Assembly: GCA_032622095.1 (NCBI GenBank)
Contig: CP136066.1
Coordinates: forward strand, 153,723,152 to 153,787,151
DNA: 64,000 bases
Reading direction: 5' to 3'
Origin: Siphonodentalium dalli
Lineage: Eukaryota; Mollusca; Scaphopoda; Gadilida; Siphonodentaliidae
The position numbers were made by a program, and so were the translations under genes. This document shows, in pieces, positions 57,706-64,000 of this stretch; position 1 is the stretch's first letter, and every line of letters begins with the position of its first letter. The notes beneath the pieces are model-generated. The model was given only the letters and a program-made list of their open reading frames with translations, was not told the origin of the DNA and made no database searches.

Positions 57706-58124
57706 TCCCAGATAAATAAATTATTTGATGTATTTAATGGCATATATTTAATGAAATAACTTTTCAAACTCTTCATTCATTAGAGTTTGTTGGAAAAATA
57801 TTGGAAGCCATAGTATTTTGAGACGTAGCGTACAGAATGTAAACAGACGACAAACCGGAAGTCAAAGGTCACCTGGCACTATTTCCTGTTACGTAACGAA
57901 CGTTGCATATCACAATTTTTAGAATGTGTTTATTGAATGGAATAAGGGTAGGATCATGCAATAAATTATTTTTCTCAACATGTTATGAAATTTAAAAAGC
58001 TCTTCAACCAAGCATCATCTGTAAACTGAAAAAGATATTTTTCTTCCATATTTTAAGATATATTGGAATGTGTTTTAGTTTTCATATTGCTGCAATTTTT
58101 TTATTATTACCTTATTGTCAAAGT
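57706..58124. other. intergenic sequence, nothing recognised
   Basis: AT-rich with an A/T-rich patch near 58090. No element borders were seen. Confidence 0.5.
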
Positions 58125-58765
58125 CCGGATATTTGCAGAGTGAGGTCCCCAGAGGGTGAATTTAGTTTTGCTACAGTGGGGTAGCATCACCAAATTCATC
58201 CTCTGGGGGACCACATTCTGCACTGCCTCATCTGCTATGGGAGACCTACTGAGATTTAAGTTCCCAGATGGTGAAGATGGTGATGTGCACTCATTGGGCA
58301 CCTCGATTATGCATTTTATGTGGGGACAAAATCTCATTATATTGTGTTTTTGCATGAATTCAGAAGGGCCAAAATAAATTAACACCAAACAAGGCTGCAA
58401 ATATGGTGCATGCAGAATGAGGTCCCTGGAGTGTTTCGTCTACCAATTTGGCGATAAAGAGAAACTAAACTAAAAAAGAAAAAGATAAAAAAAGTTACTT
58501 TCCAGAGAAGATGATGCCTAAGCAGAATGAGGTCTCCATAAGCTGAATTTTGTGTAGTCCAAGTCTTCTCGTACTAAAACCAGCTAAGATATTGGTATGG
58601 CGAGATGCTGGATTTTACCAGCATACCAGCATCTCCATCCCAATATCTTAGCTGGTTTTAGTACGAGAAGACTTGGAACAAATTTTGTGATGCTAGCCCA
58701 CTGCTGGGTAGTGTCACTAAATTTATCCTCTGGGGACGTCATTCTGCAAATGTCCAGCACCATAT
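58125..58765 (+). mobile_element. CAAG-family element interrupted by a hairpin MITE
   Basis: Family phrases at 58135 ('cagagtgaggtccccagagg'), 58220 ('ctgctatgggagacctac') and 58690-58750 ('gtgatgctagcccactgctg', 'cattctgcaaatgtcc'). Both outer tips are eroded. The insertion at 58555-58680 splits the second hairpin. Confidence 0.75.
58555..58680. mobile_element. 126-bp hairpin MITE with perfect 9-bp target duplication
   Basis: 'ccaagtcttctcgtactaaa' + 'accagctaagatattgg' is mirrored exactly at 58640-58676. AATTTTGTG flanks it on both sides (58546-58554, 58681-58689). A 9-bp duplication points to a Mutator-like origin. Confidence 0.85.
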
Positions 58766-58884
58766 TCACCACTCGTGCCCGTAACACTGTTTATGCAATA
58801 TTTGCCTACAGGGCAGTTTATAGGTTGTTCACCATGACATTGTTGCCAGACAAATTGGGCATTACCAAATGACCCTTCTAAATA

Positions 58885-59540
58885 ATATATGAAGAACTTT
58901 GGTCGGATCATCATGAAATTTGTCACGGATGTTAACATTGACATGTAAATGGGAACAAGTCATTTTGGGCTCATTTGGCAAAAAATTATGGCTGCCAGTG
59001 GCCATCTTGGATTTCAAAATTCAATCCATTAGCACAGACTACATGCCGGAGTGTTCGTCTGATCATCATGAAGTTTGTGGAAGTTAATATTGACATGTAG
59101 ATGGGATCATGGGAACGAGTCATTTTGGGGTCATTCGGCCAAAAAGCATGGCCGCCAGCAGCCATCTTGGATTTTACTCTTTACATGACTAAATCCTTTG
59201 ATAATAATAAATAATGACTAGTTTTATATAGCGATTAACCAATTACTTGCTCCAACATGCTTGGTACAATATTTTGACACAGGCTACAGGTTGTATCTTT
59301 TGTCGGATTATCATGAAATTTGTGATGGATGTTAACAATGACATGTAAATGGGAACGAGTCTTTTTGGGGTCATTCGGCAAAAAAACATGGCTGCCAGTG
59401 GCCATCTTGGATTTTACTCTTTACATAACTAGGCCTTTCATCTTTCCACATTCCTAATCACTCCATTGACTGTAAAACATGAAATTATTCCCTTTAAAAG
59501 TTGAGCTACAGTGTCATTGACACTTTCATTATCAGAGTTA
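58885..59540 (+). repeat. pearl-like monomers with right terminus, split by a SINE tail
   Basis: Three to four monomers ('gatcatcatgaaatttgtca', 'catggccgccagcagccatc') and the right terminus 'aaagttgagctacagtgtca' near 59499. An unrelated stretch, 59199-59272 ('ataataataaataatgacta' + 'gttttatatagcg'), interrupts one monomer between TTTGA and TTTTGA. It looks like the tail of a SINE inserted in reverse. Confidence 0.78.
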
Positions 59541-59955
59541 CAGCCCTTTTTGAATTTAGAAATATATTGCATTTTCACTCTGTGCAGACATTTTGCATTG
59601 TAAATCCAGTAGCAATGGTCAGACGTGAATGTTATTTGGAATGCTAATAGACCAGGAATGGCAGAAGGATACTGACAGGTTTTGTTCATTTGTCGGAGTT
59701 ATTGCCCTTTTTGGGAAATAGAACGATAAGATTCTCCATCTTTGCTTCACATTTAGCATTGTTACTCAAGTGCCAACAGTTGGATTTGGATATCTTTGAA
59801 ATAATGATAGGGAAATTTGAGGGAAAGGACACAATGGGTTTTATCCATCGATTTCCTCCAAGTGGCTTGGATTCAGAAGATAATTTTTTTCCATCTGTAT
59901 CTGTCCGTATAAATATTTAGTATTGCCCACTCTCTAAACTGAGCATGGGGGGGGG
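59541..59955 (+). repeat. pearl-related repeat, copy shared with 24525-24965
   Basis: 'gttacagccctttttgaatt', 'agattctccatctttgcttc', 'acaatgggttttatccatcg', 'agtattgcccactctctaaa' match 24525-24965 in order. It follows directly on a pearl right terminus. Confidence 0.75.
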
Positions 59956-60993
59956 GTGTATGATGCCACACTTGGAAAGTCCATTTTCTGTTAAAAAGAA
60001 TAGTCAGGCAAACAGAAATTTAATAACATGTTTCCTATGGATTGTAAAAAAAAAATGAATATGATTGGTTTATGTTCACACTCAATAAAAGATGGTGATG
60101 AAGAAAATATTTGATGGCAGAGTCTTTTTGCTTTCACTTTCTTTTCCATTATTTATTCAGTTTTATTGGAAGAAATAAATAATAAAAATAAATGGAGGTG
60201 AGTAAAACTCATCATATTCAAACATCTTGTGAAATTAATGGATAATTCTGATATTTGTCGATTGTTGTGGTGATGATGCATAATTTTATTTTTATATTTT
60301 CCCTCCTGCGTCTACTTTTTTTCAACCTAAATGTTCGTAAACCAGGCTATTTTATTGTTGTGGCCTTCTGCTGAAAAACAGTGAGTACTAGCCTTACTGC
60401 TGAAAAATAGTGAGTACAGCGTCTGGACAAATTATTGTTCGATCGGTCCAGAAACATGTCTATATGAGCGTATATGAGCGAGGTAAAGGTCAAGGACACA
60501 GTCGCACATGAAATTGGACCCACCCATATTTTTCCCGGGATCAAAGTAGGCCTACATACCAAATTTGAGTCTATAACACACATACTTTTATACATACAGA
60601 CAGAATTTCAAAATATATTATAGATTATATCGTTGTATTCAAATTAAACAAATGAGAACAGAAATATTTATACTATTAAAATTTGATGATAAACTGATAT
60701 AGCTTGATTTCCACATGCACAAATTGGATTATATAGTCAGAATAGCACATGAGACAGAACTATCGTAAATAACAGAAAAGTTTGACAACTAAAATCTGTT
60801 AATGTGTTTGCATATTGTATCCACTAGCATTATCCTTGATTAACAACATGGACGGAATGTGAATATGATATTAAACTGTTTTTATTAGAACATAATTTGT
60901 GCCTCGGTTGCATTATATATTATCCACATTGTTTGAGGAATATTTGTTTGTTTTTTATGAGGGATTGATTATAGAATATATTGAATATAAAAA
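59956..60993. other. intergenic sequence with one shared repeat fragment
   Basis: 60285-60345 ('ttttccctcctgcgtctact', 'gttcgtaaaccaggct') matches 45225-45300, inside the TTAA element at 44220-45364. Otherwise AT-rich and unrecognised. Confidence 0.5.
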
Positions 60994-61045
60994 ATGTCTG
61001 GCCATGTATTCCATAGCCCAGTGATTGTTATCAGTTCAGATGAAG
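60994..61045 (+). CDS. possible first coding exon with a SUMO-interaction-like motif
   Basis: ATG followed by an open frame reading MSGHVFHSPVIVISSDE(G), then a strong donor (gtaagtcc). VIVISSDE fits the SUMO-interaction pattern: four hydrophobic residues followed by Ser/Asp/Glu. No following exon was identified in the last 3 kb, which is mostly pearl-like repeat. The product is unknown. It may start a real downstream gene or a transposon protein. Confidence 0.35.
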
Positions 61046-61914
61046 GTAAGTCCAATATTCCTTTGATTTAAATAATCTTGTGATATCGGTTAATCTAGAT
61101 CAAGCCTGAATTTAGTGTGTCTAACATTTGCAGAATGAGGTTGTCTGCTTATTTTTCATGGACACCCTCTCCAGATGAATCATGGACAGTCACCATCCTA
61201 TTTATTGGAGGGAAATGTTCAGGTAATAAGTTTGTTGAACTTACTATAGCAGAGATTAAACCAAGTGAACCGCTCATTTAAAATCACAAGTGGACATTGT
61301 CACCATTAAAGGTACTCAATCCGATAAAACTCCTATCAATTACTATTTCAATGGCTTCGGGGGTCAAAAATATTTGATTCGAGTCGAGGAAGTCACCCAT
61401 CAAAGCTCAGATTTGTTAGATATCGATTTTAGAAATCTATTATTTTTCATTATCGGGAATTCTTTCTGGCCCAGAAGACAGTCAAAATTTCGTTATTATT
61501 ACCACTTGATTATAGAGTTATCCATCCTTGTCTGTTTGAATAGAGTTTTGGCGTAAAATCTCGAGCAGGTTACCAAATTGACGGCAGTTATTAGTACTCA
61601 TCTCGAGCAATTAACAAATTTCAAAAATCAATATCTAATAACTCTGAGCTTTGTTTGATGGGTTCCTCGACTCGAATAAAATATTGTTTACCCCCAAAGC
61701 CAAAGAAATAGTAATATAGGACCCTCTGATCGGATTGTTGTTGTTGGAATCTGTTGAGATGGGTACCCTCTTTACGGATTGAGTACCTTTAACCCCCAGT
61801 AACCGATTTATTACATAAAAGATATATTTGTTCTGGACTTCACATGATTTGTCAAATCAAACGGGAATTTGTTAATAAGAAAAAATACAATTTATCACAT
61901 TGCTTGCAGCAATT
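61046..61914. other. intron or intergenic sequence with CAAG-family fragment
   Basis: A short CAAG-family tip lies at 61096-61141 ('caagcctgaatttagtgtgt', 'catttgcagaatgagg'). An inverted relation exists between 61280-61330 and 61695-61800 ('aaaggtactcaatccg' against 'cggattgagtaccttt'), so 61305-61800 may be a foldback element. ORF 61290-61556 lies in its left arm and shows no homology. Confidence 0.5.
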
Positions 61915-63862
61915 TTTGTCCCCCGAATTTTTTTTTTCGGGGGACTATTAAAATAGCCGGTGTCCGTCCGTCCGTCCGGAAATGATTTCCGGATGACAAC
62001 TTTAGTTTCAGCTATTAGATCAAAAGCAAATTTCATAGGTGAGTTTATCAGACCAAATTACAGGTCAAGTTCGAATATGGGTTTGCTCCGCCCATTTTTG
62101 CGAGAGTTATGGCCCTTTTTTTACTTAGAATTTTGTAATTCTCTGGTTTCCAGATGATAACTTCAGTTTGTGTGATCATATCTGAACCAAATTTGGTATG
62201 TCAGTTTATCAGCCCAATAGACAAGTCAGGTTCGAATATGGGTTTGCTCCGCCCATTTTTGCAAGAGTTGTGGCTCTTTTTGTCCGCCGACCCAACGGGT
62301 TCGGAGGACTATATAATCAGCCTGTGCGTCCGTGCGTCCGAGGTTTTCGGATGATAACTTTAGTTAGAGTGAACCAAATTAAATTAAATTTTGTATGTGG
62401 GTTTACTAGCAGAATAGACAGGTCAAGTTCGAATTCTGGTTCCGTCCGCCAATTTTCACCAGAGTTATGCCCCCTTTTCGACTTAGAATTTGACCGTCTG
62501 TTAACATTTTTGGTTTCCGACCGATAACTCCAGTTTGGATTATTTGATCTGAACCAAAGTTGGTATGTGTATTTTTCAGCTAAAGATACAGGCCAAGTTC
62601 GAATATGGGTTCCGTCCAATTATTTTTACATGAGTTACGGCCCTTTTTGTCCGCCGACCCAACGGGTTCGGAGGACTATTATAATCAGCCTGTGCGTGCG
62701 TCCGTGCGTGCGTCCGAGGTTTCCGGTTGATAACTTTAGTTAGAGTGAACCAAATTAAATTAAATTTGGTATGAGGGTTTACTAGCAGAATAGACAGGTC
62801 AAGCTCGAATTATGGTTCCGTCCGCCAATTTTCACCAGAGTTATGCCCCCTTTTCGACTTAGAATTTGACCGCGTCTGTTAACATTTTTGGTTTCCGACC
62901 GATAACTCCAGTTTGGATTATTTGATCTGAACCAAAGTTGGTATGTGTATTTCCCAGCTAAAGATACAGGCAAAGTTCGAATATGGGTTCCGTCCAATTA
63001 TTTTTACATGAGTTACGGCCCTTTTTCGACTTAGAATTTGACTGTCTGTTAACATTTTTGGTTTCCGACCGATAACTCCAGTTTGGATTATTTGATCTGA
63101 ACCAAAGTTGGTATGTGTCTTTCTCCCAGCAAAACCCAGGTCAAGTTCGAATTCGGGTTCCGCCCGCCAATTTTCACCAGAGTTATGTCCCTTTTTTTCT
63201 TAGAATTTTTGCCAATTTGAGGTTTCCGGATGATAACTTTAATAAATGTGTACTGAATGAAATTAAATTTGGTATGTAGGTTTACTACCACTATAAAGAC
63301 AGGTTTTTATGCGCAAACAACGGTCGTATCAAGCCGACACTTAGAGGCGGACATGAGGTCTACCGACCTTTTATTCGACTTAGAATCCTGTCAATTTCTT
63401 GTTTCCGGATGATAACTTCAGTTTGTGTGATCATATATCTGAACCAAATTTTAAATGTGCGTTTATCAGCTCGAAATACAGGTCAAGTTCCAATATGGGT
63501 ACACCGCCCATTTTTGCTAGAGTTGTGGCCCTTTTTCGACTTAGAATCCTATCAATTTCTGGTTTCCGGATGATAACTTTAGTTTGTGTGATCATTTCTG
63601 AATCAAATTTAGTATGATAGTTTATCAGCCCAAAATACAGGTTAGGTTGGAATATGGGTTTGCTCTGCCCATTTTTGTGAGAGTTATGGCCCTTTTACGA
63701 CTTAGAATCCTGTCAATTTCAGGTTTCCGGATGATAACTTTAGTTTGTGTGATCATATCTGAATCAAATTTGGTATATGAGTTTATCAGCTCGAAATACA
63801 GATCAAGTTCGAATATTGGTACGATACACCCATTTTTGTCTGGTTGCTTCTAGTAGAGGCTC
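61915..63862 (+). repeat. pearl-like family 3 elements, tandem cores with repeated left ends
   Basis: Left end 1: 'gtcccccgaatttttttttt' / 'cgggggac' at 61917, then CCGT repeats. Left ends 2 and 3 ('gtccgccgacccaacgggtt' + 'cggaggactat') at about 62281 and 62648. Cores of about 170 bp share 'gtttccgaccgataactcca', 'gaaccaaagttggtatgtgt', 'caagttcgaatatgggttcc' and 'gagttacggccctttttcga'. Three embedded left ends show repeated insertion or duplication. None of the ORFs on either strand is a gene. Confidence 0.85.
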
Positions 63863-64000
63863 TTATGTACTCCCGTGTGCACTTTGTGAAGAAATATAGT
63901 GACTATGCCAATGACGTTGCTTGATATCTCAGGCACCAGAAAACAAATGTTAGACACCTTGGGGTCGCGACTGGGTAGATTTATGACGTCATCAAGATGG
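63863..64000. other. window end, nothing recognised
   Basis: Short non-repetitive stretch past the last family 3 core. Confidence 0.4.

Noticed and set aside
62198-63853. ORFs in the 62-64 kb region on both strands
   Set aside because: All follow the ~170-bp family 3 cores and repeat with them.

Overview
This is animal nuclear DNA. It has GT-AG introns, no operons, abundant DNA transposons, tRNA-derived SINEs and long non-coding tandem arrays. The arrays resemble the bivalve 'pearl' elements: cores of about 160 bp, a CCGT-type microsatellite and hairpin ends. A marine invertebrate, most likely a mollusc, fits best; the species cannot be named from the sequence alone.

The one clear host gene is on the + strand. 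Ten in-frame exons between 11174 and 47174 encode the last 375 residues of a histidine acid phosphatase most like ACP6 (lysophosphatidic acid phosphatase type 6). The N-terminal exons, with the signal or transit peptide and the RHG catalytic motif, lie before the window. The introns are 0.7 to 9.9 kb and are packed with repeats.

Layout. 1-9995: a 162-bp satellite with a higher-order repeat of about 3.07 kb, ending in the right terminus of a pearl/Helentron-like element. 10000-17977: first visible intron, with a minisatellite, THAP, hAT (BED finger) and integrase fragments, and foldback MITEs. 18100-34200: central exons among hAT-like elements with 8-bp target duplications, a tandemly duplicated pearl-like element and SINEs. 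34200-44070: a 9.9-kb intron largely filled by two nested pearl-like arrays. 44220-47130: nested TTAA-type elements and a LINE fragment, then the last exon. 48800-50710: small transposons.

50844-56849 is a 6-kb element with inverted repeats of about 300 bp. Nested in it is a 3.46-kb element with hAT-like ends and a perfect 8-bp target duplication, which holds an intact intronless tyrosine recombinase gene (Crypton/DUF3504 type). 57000-64000 holds more pearl-like repeats, a possible first exon of another gene (60994-61045) and a possible isolated exon (57585-57705).

The strongest items for follow-up are the intact recombinase inside a hAT-like shell, the common architecture linking several pearl-like families to the intronic higher-order satellite, and a non-autonomous hAT-like family (CAAGCCTTG ends) confirmed here by three separate target duplications.
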